From positions 930,001-994,000 of the forward strand of contig NZ_CP107995.1 in the NCBI RefSeq assembly GCF_036116635.1: 64,000 bases of DNA. The letters run 5' to 3'. The position numbers and the translations under genes are program-made. Numbering within the stretch: the first letter of the stretch is position 1; each line of letters begins with the position of its first letter. This document shows positions 18,645 through 30,901 of the stretch, piece after piece. Origin of the DNA: Amycolatopsis sp. NBC_00345. GTDB taxonomy: Bacteria > Actinomycetota > Actinomycetes > Mycobacteriales > Pseudonocardiaceae. Under the pieces are notes generated by a model, which saw only the letters and a program-made list of their open reading frames with translations, made no database searches and was not told the DNA's origin.

Positions 18645-18907
18645 TCACTTGCCCAGCGCGTTTTTCAGCTCCTGCTTCGACATGGTCGAGCGGCCGTGGA
18701 TGTTGCGCTGCCTGGCTTCGTTGTAGAGCTGGTCCTTCGTCGGGCCACCCGGGCCCTGGCGGTACTCGCCCGATTGGGCGCGGTTCTTGTTCACCGTGCG
18801 GGCGGCGATCTTCTCGGCGCGGCCGGTACTCACGCCGTACTCGCGCTGGAATCTTTGATGTGCTCGTACTGGCGCTCGCGCTTGGTGTTCCAGGTTTGCT
18901 GCGGCAT
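18645..18907 (-). pseudogene. Small Rho-N-like (plasmid-stabilisation-type) protein, frameshifted
   Basis: From an ATG at 18907 with AAAGGAG upstream, the frame reads MPQQTWNTKRERQYEHIKD and then stops after SSASTA. Shifting frame gives a perfect continuation (VSTGRAEKIAARTVNKNRAQ, then TKDQLYNEARQRNIHGRS and MSKQELKNALGK). The latter segment resembles the Rho-N/SAP-like motif of the widespread actinobacterial 'plasmid stabilisation' small proteins. The span is 263 bases, one short of a whole number of codons, so a single base is missing near 18848-18856. It is either a real mutation or a sequence error; an intact product would be about 87 residues. Confidence 0.78.
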
Positions 18908-19052
18908 GATCGGCTCCTTTCGTCGGCAGACGGGTACCCGACCGGCCGCGAGGGCTAAACGTGCAGGTCAACCTCCTGGAACAGCCGGTGGTGAACCAGC
19001 GGGGCCGCCCGTCCGTGTGGTGAGGTGAGGACGAACGGGCAGGGAGGTCAGG

Positions 19053-20153
19053 GTGCGTTTCCACGATGAAGGGCCGGTGGTCTTGGTGCTGCCGGGCAAC
19101 GTCGACGACCTGACCGAGCCCAGCGGTGGCAACACCTACGACCGCCGGATGTGCGGGAGCCTGCCGGGCGCCGGGACGTCCGTGCTGGAGCTGGCGGTGC
19201 CCGGGAGCTGGCCCGAGCCGGGGCCGACGGCGCGGGCGCGGCTGGCCCGTTCGCTCGCCGAGCTGCCGGAGCGGGCCACCGTGCTGCTCGACGGGCTGGT
19301 GGCCTGCGGGGTGCCCGAGATCCTCGCCCCGCACGCGCGGCGGCTGCGGCTCGGCGTGCTCGTCCACCTGCCGCTGGCCGATGAAACCGGGCTTGAACCG
19401 GGGCGTGCCGCCGAGTTGGAGGGCCGCGAGCGCGAGACGCTGCGGCTGGCCGGGCTCGTCGTCGCCACCAGTTCGGCCGCGGCGCGGGACCTGGTCCACC
19501 GCCACGAACTCGACCCGTCCCGCGTGCACGTGGTGTGGCCGGGCACTGACCGCGCGCCGCTGGCGTCCGGGTCGGACGGCGTTTCCCGGCTGCTGTGCGT
19601 CGCCGCAGTGACGCCGCGCAAGGCGCAGGACCTGCTCGTGGAGGCGCTGTCCCAGGTGGACGCGCTCACGGCCGAGTGCGTCGGCTCGCTCACCCGCGAA
19701 CCGGACTACGCCGACGAGCTGCACTGGACCGTCAAGCGCCTCGGCCTCGACGGGCGCGTCCGGCTGACCGGGCCCAGGTCCGGCGCCGACCTCGACGCCA
19801 CGTACGACGCCGCGGACCTGCTGGTGCTCCCGTCCCACGCCGAGACCTACGGCATGGTCGTCACCGAGGCGCTCGCGCGCGGCATCCCCGTGCTGGCCAC
19901 CGACGTCGGCGGGGTCCGCGACGCGCTCGGCACCGCGCCCGACGGCACTGTGCCCGGCCTGCTCGTGCCGCCCGGCGACGTCGGCGCGCTGGCTCGCGCC
20001 CTGCGCCGTTGGTCGGACGACGCCGGCCTGCGAGACCGTCTTCGCGCCTCCGCACTGGCCCGCGCCGGAACCCTGGAGGACTGGGACGGCGCCGCCCGCC
20101 GGCTGACCGAAGTCCTCGCCCGTTTCCGTTCCGCTCCGATCGAGGTGGCTTGA
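19053..20153 (+). CDS. Family 4 glycosyltransferase
   Basis: A 366-aa GT-B glycosyltransferase of the GT4 class. The acceptor domain begins VVLVLPGNVDDLTEPSGGN. The donor domain has HVVWPGTDRAPL, LLCVAAVTPRKAQDLLVEAL and the E-x7-E motif (SHAETYGMVVTEALARGIP) that binds the nucleotide sugar. The GTG start follows GGGAGG. The flippase-like membrane gene begins 3 bases after its stop, so the two probably form a unit that makes and places a glycolipid or envelope glycan. Donor and acceptor are not predictable. Confidence 0.88.
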   Translation: MRFHDEGPVVLVLPGNVDDLTEPSGGNTYDRRMCGSLPGAGTSVLELAVPGSWPEPGPTARARLARSLAELPERATVLLDGLVACGVPEILAPHARRLRLGVLVHLPLADETGLEPGRAAELEGRERETLRLAGLVVATSSAAARDLVHRHELDPSRVHVVWPGTDRAPLASGSDGVSRLLCVAAVTPRKAQDLLVEALSQVDALTAECVGSLTREPDYADELHWTVKRLGLDGRVRLTGPRSGADLDATYDAADLLVLPSHAETYGMVVTEALARGIPVLATDVGGVRDALGTAPDGTVPGLLVPPGDVGALARALRRWSDDAGLRDRLRASALARAGTLEDWDGAARRLTEVLARFRSAPIEVA

Positions 20154-20156
20154 GAG

Positions 20157-21206
20157 ATGCGCACGTTCTGGGTGTGGTTCCGGCTCCTCGGCGGCTTCGC
20201 CATCATCGGCGTGCTGGCCTGGCGGCTGGGCACCGGCGCGTTCCTCGACGGGCTGCGCGTGATCGGCCCGTGGCCGCTGTTCGCCGCGCTCGCGCTGGGC
20301 CTGCTGACCACGGTGGCGAGCGCCTGGCGCTGGAGGCTGGTGGCCTCGCGGCTCGGGTTGCGGCTCCCGATGCGCGACGCGGTGGGCGACTACTACCGCG
20401 CGCAGTTCCTCAACGGCGTGCTGCCGGCCGGCGTGCTCGGCGACGTCCACCGCGCCGTGCAGCACGGGCGCAGATCCGGTGACGTCGGCCGCGGCGTGCG
20501 AGCCGTGGTGCTGGAGCGGACCGCCGGTCAGGTCGTGGTGGTCGCCGCCGGGGTGGCTGTGCTGGTCTTCCGCCCGACGGTGCTGCCGCCGGTGGCGCAC
20601 GACGTGCTCACCGGGTCCGGCGCGGCCGTGCTGGCGGGCGCCGTGGTGGTGCTCGCGGTGGCGTTCGGCAGCGGGCCGCGGTGGCTGGAGAGCCCGTCAC
20701 GGTGGCGGCGCGCGTTCGCCGTCTCGATGGCCGACGTGCGCGCCGGGCTGCTCGGCCTGGGCGTCTGGCCGCGGGTGACGGCGCTTTCGCTGCTCGCGCT
20801 CGCCGGGCACCTGGCCCTGTTCGTCGTCGCCGCGCGGGCCGCCGGGGTGACGGCGCCGCTCACGACCGTGCTGCCGTTGCTGGTGCTCGCGCTGCTGGCG
20901 ATGGGCCTGCCGGTGAACGTCGGCGGCTTCGGGCCGCGGGAAGGCGTCGCGGCGCTGGCGTTCGGCGCGGCCGGGCTCGGCGCGCAGCTGGGCTTGACGG
21001 TGGCCGTGGTCTACGGCGTACTCGGCCTGGTGTCCAGCCTGCCCGGTGGCGCGCTGCTGCTCATGCGCTGGCTCGGCGGCCTGCGCCGGACGGCTGCGCA
21101 ACCGGCTCGGCAAGCCGCTCGGGAACCGGCCCCGGAATCCGCCGCGAAACCGGCTCTGGAACCGGCCCCGCGCCTGCTCCGCGTGCCCGAGCGGTCGGCC
21201 GCCTGA
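20157..21206 (+). CDS. Lysylphosphatidylglycerol synthase-TM/UPF0104-like membrane protein
   Basis: A 349-aa integral membrane protein with about seven or eight hydrophobic segments, from FAIIGVLAWRLG at the N-terminus to a repetitive Pro/Ala/Glu-rich cytoplasmic tail after about residue 310. The signature DYYRAQFLNGVLPAGVLGDVHRAV and the late VNVGGFGPREGVAAL loop match the flippase-like domain shared by MprF and UPF0104/AglD proteins. It follows the glycosyltransferase by 3 bases. The pairing suggests lipid-linked sugar translocation or modification (inference). Confidence 0.82.
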   Translation: MRTFWVWFRLLGGFAIIGVLAWRLGTGAFLDGLRVIGPWPLFAALALGLLTTVASAWRWRLVASRLGLRLPMRDAVGDYYRAQFLNGVLPAGVLGDVHRAVQHGRRSGDVGRGVRAVVLERTAGQVVVVAAGVAVLVFRPTVLPPVAHDVLTGSGAAVLAGAVVVLAVAFGSGPRWLESPSRWRRAFAVSMADVRAGLLGLGVWPRVTALSLLALAGHLALFVVAARAAGVTAPLTTVLPLLVLALLAMGLPVNVGGFGPREGVAALAFGAAGLGAQLGLTVAVVYGVLGLVSSLPGGALLLMRWLGGLRRTAAQPARQAAREPAPESAAKPALEPAPRLLRVPERSAA

Positions 21207-21292
21207 AGGTGCCGCCGCCGGAGCGGCCCGGCCCCGCGGTTCCCCCTGCCCCCGGCCCGAGTGGATCAAGCCGGGCGCTCTACCGTTCACCT

Positions 21293-22813
21293 GTGCGGTT
21301 CGTGGTGGTTGTTTTCGTCCTGCTGGCCGCCTCGGCCTGCGCTTCGTCCGACGCGGCCGTGGGCGGGGGAGAGGTCGTGCCGACGACGTCGGGCCAGGTG
21401 CGCGGCACCGTCGCCCAGGACTACCGGCTGTTCCAGGGCATCCCGTACGCCGCGGCGCCGGTCGGGGACCGGCGCTGGCAGCCGCCCGCCGCGCCGTCGC
21501 CGTGGCTCGGCGAGCGCGACGCGACGAAGCCCGGGCCGCGGTGCCCGCAGCAGAAGCCCTCCGACGGGGCGGCCACGAGCGAGGACTGCCTGTCCCTGAA
21601 CGTCTGGACGCCGAAGGCCGCGACCCGGCGCCCGGTGCTGGTGTGGATCCACGGCGGCGCGTTCCTGAACGGCGGCGGGGACCGTTACGACGCGCGGGAC
21701 CTGGCCACGCGCGGCGACGAGGTCGTCGTCACGGTCAACTACCGGCTCGGCACCCTGGGCTTCCTGGCCGACCCCGCGCTGGCGCCTTCCGGCGACGCCG
21801 GGAACTACGGCCTGCAGGACCAGCAGCAGGCCCTGCGCTGGGTGCGGGACAACATCGAAGCCTTCGGCGGCGACCCCGGGGCCGTGACGATCGCCGGTGA
21901 GTCCGCGGGCGGCATGTCGGTGTGCGACCACCTGGTGGCGCCGGGCTCACGCGGGCTGTTCCGCGCCGCCGTGATCCAAAGTGGACCGTGCCAGGCGCAG
22001 GCGACGCTGGCCGGGGCGGTCAAGTCCAGTGTGGACTACACGAGCCGGCACGGCTGCGCCGACCGGGCGACGGCGGCGGCCTGCCTGCGCGAGCTGCCCG
22101 TCGCGGACCTGGTGGACGCGCCGCAGTTCTTCGCCATCGCCGGGATCGGCATGCCCGGCCCGGTGGTGGGCGGCTCGGTACTGCCGGTGCCCCCGCTCGA
22201 CGGGTTCCGCCGCGGGGCGGCCGTGCCGGTGCCGGTGGTGGTGGGCACGACGCACGACGAGTTCACCTACTTCCTCGCGGAGCAGGTCGCGGCCACGAAG
22301 AAGCCCGTGACGCCGGACGGTTACGTCGCGGCGCTGGCCCACGTGTTCGGCGACGGCGCGTCGGTGGCTTCGCACTACCCGCTGGCTTCATTCGGCGGTG
22401 ACGCTTCGCGTGCGTACGCAGCGGCCGTCACCGACAGTGGTTTCGCGTGCGCCGCGCAGGACGTGGCGACGGCGCTGGCCGCGCGGGCGCCGGTGTGGGC
22501 GTACGAGTTCGACGACCCGACGTCACCGGCCGCCGCCACGATCCACGCGCCGTTCCCGCTCGGCGCGGCGCACACGTTCGAGCTGCCGTACCTCTTCCGC
22601 CTCGACGGCCAGGCCGGCCTGCTCACCCCGGCGCAGCAACGGCTTTCGGGCCAGATGATCGGCAAGTGGACCGGGTTCGTGCGCTCGGGCACCCCGCCGG
22701 ACTGGCCGCGGTTCGGCGCCGTGCAGTCGTTCCGCCCGGACGGCGCCGCGGTGACGACGTCCTTCGCCGCGGATCACCGCTGTGCGTTCTGGAGCGGCTT
22801 CAAGGTGCCCTGA
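21293..22813 (+). CDS. Type-B carboxylesterase lipoprotein
   Basis: A 506-aa alpha/beta-hydrolase of the carboxylesterase/cholinesterase type. GTG start; signal peptide RFVVVVFVLLAASAC with a lipobox cysteine, so it is anchored outside the membrane. Signatures: FQGIPYAAAPVGDRRW, EDCLSLNVWTP, the oxyanion segment WIHGGAF, the nucleophile in GESAGGMS, the acidic residue in THDEFTYF and the histidine in GAAHTFELPYLF. The triad is complete. Natural substrate unknown; relatives hydrolyse esters including p-nitrobenzyl esters. The long palindrome just after the stop probably acts as terminator. Confidence 0.9.
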   Translation: MRFVVVVFVLLAASACASSDAAVGGGEVVPTTSGQVRGTVAQDYRLFQGIPYAAAPVGDRRWQPPAAPSPWLGERDATKPGPRCPQQKPSDGAATSEDCLSLNVWTPKAATRRPVLVWIHGGAFLNGGGDRYDARDLATRGDEVVVTVNYRLGTLGFLADPALAPSGDAGNYGLQDQQQALRWVRDNIEAFGGDPGAVTIAGESAGGMSVCDHLVAPGSRGLFRAAVIQSGPCQAQATLAGAVKSSVDYTSRHGCADRATAAACLRELPVADLVDAPQFFAIAGIGMPGPVVGGSVLPVPPLDGFRRGAAVPVPVVVGTTHDEFTYFLAEQVAATKKPVTPDGYVAALAHVFGDGASVASHYPLASFGGDASRAYAAAVTDSGFACAAQDVATALAARAPVWAYEFDDPTSPAAATIHAPFPLGAAHTFELPYLFRLDGQAGLLTPAQQRLSGQMIGKWTGFVRSGTPPDWPRFGAVQSFRPDGAAVTTSFAADHRCAFWSGFKVP

Positions 22814-22862
22814 AGGCCACCATGAGGGCATGTAGGTCCCTCATGGTGGCCTTCAGGGCACC
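22804..22862. repeat. Perfect 25-bp palindrome, family A copy 1
   Basis: The arm at 22804-22828 (beginning GGTGCCCTGAAGGCCACC) is exactly complementary to 22838-22862, with a 9-base loop. It starts inside the last codons of the carboxylesterase gene. Related sequence recurs at 27289-27374 and 55801-55858. It can fold as a very stable hairpin and probably terminates transcription. Confidence 0.9.
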
Positions 22863-22901
22863 ACGCGGCCTGCTGGACCCGGCTCCGGCAGGATGTCCGC
22901 C

Positions 22902-23492
22902 ATGACGGTGACCGCAGCGGATCTCGACGTTGTCCTCGGCTGTTTCGACCACGCGCTCCGGCCGGTCGTCGACCGGGACTGGACGCGGCCGGCCGGGGAC
23001 GTCGAGTGGGACTGCCGGCACACCGCCGAGCACGTCGGCGACTGCCTGCTCTCCTACGCCGCCCAGCTGGTCACCGCGCCGGCCGGCCAGTACGTGCGGC
23101 TGCTGGGCACGGTGGAGGACGGCGCCTCGAACGCCGAGGCGCTCGACGTCGCGCTCACCGGCGGGCGGCTGCTCGCCGCGGCGGTGCGGGCGACCGGCCC
23201 GGACGTCCGCGCGTATCACCCGACCGGGCGAGCGGACGCCGAGGGCTTCGCCGCCATGGGGTGCGTCGAAGCGCTGATGCACGGTGAGGACATCGCCACC
23301 GGCCTCGGCGTGCCGGAGGCGATCGACCCGCCGCGCGACGTGTGTGCCCGCGTGCTCGCGCGGCTGTTCCCGGAACAGGACGTCGAAGGCGACGCTTGGC
23401 AGGCGCTGCGCTGGTGCGCGGGCCGGATCGAGCTGCCGGGGCGGCCGAGGCGCATAGGCTGGAAATGGCGCGGCGCCCCACTCTGTGAGTGA
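22902..23492 (+). CDS. DinB-like / maleylpyruvate isomerase-type metal-binding protein
   Basis: A 196-aa four-helix-bundle protein of the DinB/MDMPI group, which uses three histidines to bind a metal and often acts with mycothiol. Candidate ligands: H in CRHTAEHVGD, and H in EALMHGEDIATGLG. The ATG at 22902 is chosen because AGGA lies 8 bases upstream; an in-frame ATG at 22893 is also possible. The actual reaction is not predictable. It stands between the palindrome and the metH riboswitch. Confidence 0.75.
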   Translation: MTVTAADLDVVLGCFDHALRPVVDRDWTRPAGDVEWDCRHTAEHVGDCLLSYAAQLVTAPAGQYVRLLGTVEDGASNAEALDVALTGGRLLAAAVRATGPDVRAYHPTGRADAEGFAAMGCVEALMHGEDIATGLGVPEAIDPPRDVCARVLARLFPEQDVEGDAWQALRWCAGRIELPGRPRRIGWKWRGAPLCE

Positions 23493-23565
23493 TCCGTCGT
23501 GACCGGCTGTCTCGCCGGGTGAACGCGGCTGCCCCGTGGTGGCGCCGTCCGGTAGTCTTGACAGC

Positions 23566-23616
23566 CAGGTCGAGAGGCGCTGCAACGGACCAGGCGGTCC
23601 GCCACGCTCGGCCGCT
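23566..23616 (+). ncRNA. S-adenosylhomocysteine (SAH) riboswitch controlling metH
   Basis: Closing helix GGTCGAG (23568-23574) pairs with CTCGGCC (23607-23613) with one G-U. An internal hairpin, CGGACC-AGGC-GGTCCG, spans 23586-23601. The conserved GAGGCGCTGCAAC strand and GCCACGCTCGG strand give the LL-type pseudoknot arrangement known for SAH riboswitches. These switches activate methionine-cycle genes when SAH accumulates, which fits the downstream methionine synthase. A TAGTCT -10-like element at 23553-23558 would start transcription just before the aptamer. The assignment is by eye; a covariance search would settle it. Confidence 0.78.
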
Positions 23617-23662
23617 CCGTTCGTGAAAGGGCGCCTCCGTGACCGATACGGAGGTGGCCGGT

Positions 23663-27262
<3,600 letters not shown>

Positions 27263-27288
27263 CGCTTCCCGGGTCTGGGCTTCCCGCG

Positions 27289-27374
27289 GTCCCTGAAGGC
27301 CACCATGAGGGCATTTTGGGCCCTGAAGGTGGCCTTGAGGGCATCCGGGTCCCTGAAGGTGGCCTTCAGGGACC
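27289..27374. repeat. Compound palindrome, family A copy 2
   Basis: GGTCCCTGAAGGCCACC (27289-27305) is complementary to GGTGGCCTTCAGGGACC (27358-27374). Between them lie a third, inverted copy of the GAAGGTGGCCTT core and ATTTTGGG/ATCCGG spacers. It is an expanded version of the palindrome at 22.8 kb, lying just after metH and between convergent genes, where it can act as a terminator. Confidence 0.88.
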
Positions 27375-27383
27375 GCCGCCCTG

Positions 27384-27698
27384 TCAGTGACCCTGGTGCT
27401 GCTGCGGGGGCTGGCTGCTCTGCGGCTGCTGCTGCGGGTACTGGCCCGGCTGGCCCTGGCCGCCCTGCTGCTGCGCCACGATCTGGTCGGCCTGTTCGCG
27501 GGTGATCCGGTTCTGGGCACCGCAGTGCGTGCACTGCGTGAGGTACTTGACGCTGATCGGGAAGAGCGGGATGAAGAACAGCGTGAACTTCGTGACCCGC
27601 TTCAGCACGGCGTGCGCGGCCGGGTAACCGCACTGCCCGCAGAGGAAGGTCGCCAGCACCAGCTGGAACATCTTCGTGCGGTAACCCCAGATGATCAT
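27384..27698 (-). CDS. Zinc-ribbon protein with Gln/Pro-rich tail
   Basis: A 104-aa protein with two CxxC pairs (CGQCGY and CTHCGA) separated by a hydrophobic segment (KFTLFFIPLFPIS) that could be a membrane anchor. The C-terminal third is almost only Gln, Pro, Gly and Ser. Short zinc-ribbon proteins with this FFIPLFP element are widespread in actinobacteria and have no defined function. It is convergent with metH. Confidence 0.75.
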   Translation of the reverse strand: MIIWGYRTKMFQLVLATFLCGQCGYPAAHAVLKRVTKFTLFFIPLFPISVKYLTQCTHCGAQNRITREQADQIVAQQQGGQGQPGQYPQQQPQSSQPPQQHQGH

Positions 27699-27777
27699 CG
27701 TGCGCTCCTGTACTCGGACAAACCTGCGGACAGCGTCACAGAGACGTCCCGCGCGGCGGGGCGGTTCCGGGAAAATG

Positions 27778-27823
27778 CTCGTGAGTGTTTATGACGGTTA
27801 GAACCGTCATAAACACTCACGAG
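27778..27823. repeat. Perfect 22-bp palindrome (family B)
   Basis: CTCGTGAGTGTTTATGACGG and two further bases (27778-27799) are followed by a 2-base centre AG and the exact complement (27802-27823). It is AT-richer than its surroundings and unrelated to family A. It lies between the divergent zinc-ribbon and GltB-like genes, about 55 bases before the GTG of the latter. It may be a dispersed element or a regulatory hairpin. Confidence 0.9.
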
Positions 27824-27878
27824 TCCTGGTGGCGCGGGCCGACCTGCGCGGACGCGGGGCGGCGGCTAGTTTCTCCCC

Positions 27879-29477
27879 GTGGTCAGAATCAGCGCGGTGA
27901 GGTTCGGCGCGGTGGCGCTGCTCGTACTCGTGGCACTCGGCGGCGTCGCGCTCGTTGTGGCGGTCTCGCCGTGGTGGTGGTTCCTCGCCGGGCCGCTCCT
28001 CGCGCTCGCCGTGACCGGGGTGTACGACCTGGGCCAGCGCCGGCACTCGATCCTGCGGAACTACCCGGTGCTCGGGCACGCCCGGTTCCTGCTCGAGGGC
28101 ATCCGGCCGGAGCTGCAGCAGTACTTCGTGGAGCGCAATTTCGACGGCCGCCCGTACGACCGTGACGTCCGCAGCATCGTCTACCAGCGCGCGAAGGGCA
28201 CGGACGCGGAGGAGCCGTTCGGCACCGAGCGCGACGTGTACGCCGACGGCTACGAGTTCCTGGTGCACTCGATGGCGCCGGTGAAGGAACCTGAGGCCCC
28301 GCCGCGCGTGCGTGTCGGCGGGCCGGACTGCACGAAGCCCTACGACATGGCGCTGCTGAACGTCTCGGCGATGAGCTTCGGCGCGTTGTCGTCGAACGCG
28401 ATCCTCGCCCTGAACCGGGGCGCGGCGCTCGGCGGGTTCGCCCACGACACCGGCGAGGGCGGGCTGAGCGAGTACCACCTGCGCGCCGGCGGCGACCTGA
28501 TCTGGGAGGTCGGCACCGGGTACTTCGGCTGCCGCACGGCCGACGGGGACTTCGACGCGAGCGCGTTCGCGGACAAGGCCGGCCACGACGCGGTCAAGTG
28601 CGTCTCGCTCAAGCTCTCGCAGGGCGCCAAGCCCGGCATCGGCGGCGTGCTGCCCGGCAGCAAGGTCAACGCCGAGATCGCCCGGGTCCGCGAGGTGCCG
28701 GTGGGCCGGACGGTGATCTCCCCGCCGTACCACCGGGTTTTCTCGACGCCGCGCGAGCTGGTGCGGTTCGTCGCGCGGATGCGGGAGCTGGCGGGCGGCA
28801 AGCCGACCGGGTTCAAACTGTGCGTCGGCTCGCGGCGGCAGGTGCTGGCGTTGTGCAAGGCGATGGCGGACGAGGGCGTGACGCCGGACTTCATCGTCGT
28901 CGACGGGTCCGAGGGCGGCACCGGGGCGGCGCCGCTGGAGTTCGCCGACCACCTCGGCACCCCGCTCACCGAGGGCCTGATCACCGTCCACAATGCACTC
29001 GTCGGGACCGGCCTGCGCGAGAAGATCCGGCTGGGCGCCAGCGGGAAGGTGGCCACCGGCGCGGACATCGTCAAGCGGCTGCTGCAGGGCGCCGACTACA
29101 CGAACGCGGCGCGGGCGATGATGTTCGCCGTCGGCTGCATCCAGTCGCAGCGCTGCCACACGAACAAGTGCCCGGTCGGCGTCGCCACCCAGGACCCGCG
29201 CCGCGGCCGCGCGCTCGCCGTCGGCGACAAGTCGGAGCGGGTGCGGCGGTACCAGGCCTCGACGGTCGAAGGCGCCGTGCGGATCATGGCCGCGATGGGC
29301 GTCGCGGACCCGGCGGAGCTTTCCCCGCACATGCTGCGCCGCCGGCTCGACCCGCACACCGTCCGCTCGTACGCGGAGCTGTACGACTGGCTCGCGCCCG
29401 GCCAGCTGACCGCCGAGCCGCCGGCGGACTGGGCCGCCGACTGGGCGGCGGCCGACCCGGACCGGTTCACCGTGTAG
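27879..29477 (+). CDS. GltB-like FMN-binding glutamate synthase-family protein
   Basis: A 532-aa protein consisting of a membrane-proximal N-terminus (two hydrophobic stretches within residues 1-45) and an FMN TIM-barrel like the synthase domain of glutamate synthase. Seen: MSFGALSSNAILALNRGA, DTGEGGLSEYHL, SLKLSQGAKPGIGG, FIVVDGSEGGTGAAP and the 3Fe-4S ligand motif CIQSQRCHTNKCP. The glutaminase domain is absent, so it is not a complete GltB. These stand-alone forms have no firmly known reaction. GTG start at 27879; a GTG 18 bases further on is possible. Confidence 0.88.
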   Translation: MVRISAVRFGAVALLVLVALGGVALVVAVSPWWWFLAGPLLALAVTGVYDLGQRRHSILRNYPVLGHARFLLEGIRPELQQYFVERNFDGRPYDRDVRSIVYQRAKGTDAEEPFGTERDVYADGYEFLVHSMAPVKEPEAPPRVRVGGPDCTKPYDMALLNVSAMSFGALSSNAILALNRGAALGGFAHDTGEGGLSEYHLRAGGDLIWEVGTGYFGCRTADGDFDASAFADKAGHDAVKCVSLKLSQGAKPGIGGVLPGSKVNAEIARVREVPVGRTVISPPYHRVFSTPRELVRFVARMRELAGGKPTGFKLCVGSRRQVLALCKAMADEGVTPDFIVVDGSEGGTGAAPLEFADHLGTPLTEGLITVHNALVGTGLREKIRLGASGKVATGADIVKRLLQGADYTNAARAMMFAVGCIQSQRCHTNKCPVGVATQDPRRGRALAVGDKSERVRRYQASTVEGAVRIMAAMGVADPAELSPHMLRRRLDPHTVRSYAELYDWLAPGQLTAEPPADWAADWAAADPDRFTV

Positions 29478-29695
29478 CGGGATTCCCCGGCCGGTCCCGC
29501 GTCCGGGCATAGGTCGATCGTGGTGCCCGGGGCTAGGCTGAGCGGAGGTTGAAACGACAGCCTTCGAGCCCGGGATGTGGCCCGTGCCTGGGCTTCCTTC
29601 GCGCCGCCTCGTCGCCGCGCCGCCGGCGATCGGCCGGGGCCGGGCCGGGTCGGGAAAGGCTGGACGTTCTGTCGAACGCATTGGAGCGGGACACC

Positions 29696-30901
29696 ATGCC
29701 GGTGACCCCCGTCGCCCGCTTGGGCACCCCGGGCTTCCGGCTGCGGGTGCTGCTGATCGAGGACGACGACGGCGACGCGCTGCTCGTCGAGGAGATGCTC
29801 GCCGACGCGATGGTCCCCACCACCCTCGCGCGGGTGCGGACGCTGGCCGAGGCCGTCGCCGGGCCGGTCGCCGCCGACTGCGTGCTGCTGGACCTGCAGC
29901 TGCCGGACGCGATGGGGCTGACCGGGCTGACCCGGCTGCTCCGGCACGCGCCCGGCACCGCCGTGGTGGTCCTGACCGGCCAGAACGACGAAGCGACCGG
30001 GGTCGCGGCGGTCGCCGCCGGCGCCCAGGACTACCTGGGCAAGGACCAGGTCGACGGGCCGCTGCTGGGCAAGGCGCTGCGGTACGCCTGGGAGCGCAAG
30101 CGCACCGAGCAGGTGGAGCAGCAGCTGCTCCAGCAGCAGCTGCTGGCCAGCGAGAACTCGCGCCTGGAGCGCGGGCTGCTGCCGACGCCGTTGCTCACCG
30201 ACCCACGCCTGCGCCTGGCCGCCAAGTACCGGCCCGGCCGCAACGGCTCCCTGCTCGGCGGCGACTTCTACGACGCCATCGAACGGGCCGACGGCACCGT
30301 GCAGCTGGTGATCGGCGACGTCTGCGGCCACGGCCCGGACGAGGCCGCGCTGGGCGTCGCGCTGCGCATCGCCTGGCGCGCGCTGGTGCTGGCGGGGCTG
30401 CCGACGGCCGAGGTGCTGGCCACGGTGGAGCGGGTGCTGGTCCACGAGCGGATCCGGCCGTTGTTCGCGACGCTGTGCATGGTCGAGGTCGCGCCCGACC
30501 GCGCTTCGCTGCGGATGAGCCTCGCGGGGCACCCGCCGCCGCTGGTCGCGACCCGGGACGGCGGCGGGCGCCTGCTGCCGGGGGCGAAGCTGGGCGTGCC
30601 GCTCGGCGTGATCCCGGACGCGCGCTGGGATCCGCTCGACGTGGCGCTGGAGCCGGGCTGGTCGTTGCTGCTCTACACCGACGGGGTCTTCGAAGGCCGG
30701 GTCGGCGACGGCCCCGAGCGCCTCGGCCACGAGAAGATGGCGGAGCTGCTCCTGCGGCTGCTGCGTGAGGCCGGCCCCGACGCCGACCGCGGCGAGGTGC
30801 TGGACGAGCTGATCACCCGCGTCGAGGAGCTGAACGCGGGCGCACTCGACGACGACGTCGCCCTCGCCATGCTCACGCACCTCCCCCGGGAGGGCGCGTG
30901 A
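29696..30901 (+). CDS. Response regulator with SpoIIE/RsbU-type PP2C phosphatase domain
   Basis: 401 aa. Receiver domain (residues 15-140) with acidic pocket IEDDDGD and phospho-acceptor D66 in LLDLQLP, a coiled-coil linker rich in Gln (EQVEQQLLQQQLL), then a PP2C domain. The PP2C has all metal motifs: GGDFYD, GDVCGHGPDEA, YTDGVFEG and DDDVALAML. It should dephosphorylate a STAS protein when its receiver is phosphorylated, releasing a sigma factor or other partner. The ATG is chosen after GGAG; the upstream extension is unconserved. Its TGA overlaps the kinase GTG (GTGA). First gene of the signalling operon. Confidence 0.93.
   Translation: MPVTPVARLGTPGFRLRVLLIEDDDGDALLVEEMLADAMVPTTLARVRTLAEAVAGPVAADCVLLDLQLPDAMGLTGLTRLLRHAPGTAVVVLTGQNDEATGVAAVAAGAQDYLGKDQVDGPLLGKALRYAWERKRTEQVEQQLLQQQLLASENSRLERGLLPTPLLTDPRLRLAAKYRPGRNGSLLGGDFYDAIERADGTVQLVIGDVCGHGPDEAALGVALRIAWRALVLAGLPTAEVLATVERVLVHERIRPLFATLCMVEVAPDRASLRMSLAGHPPPLVATRDGGGRLLPGAKLGVPLGVIPDARWDPLDVALEPGWSLLLYTDGVFEGRVGDGPERLGHEKMAELLLRLLREAGPDADRGEVLDELITRVEELNAGALDDDVALAMLTHLPREGA

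Noticed and set aside
22804..22862. Attachment-site or IS-end interpretation of the palindrome
   Set aside because: It lies exactly at a gene end, recurs at two other gene ends and is not paired around a segment, so a dispersed terminator-like repeat fits better.
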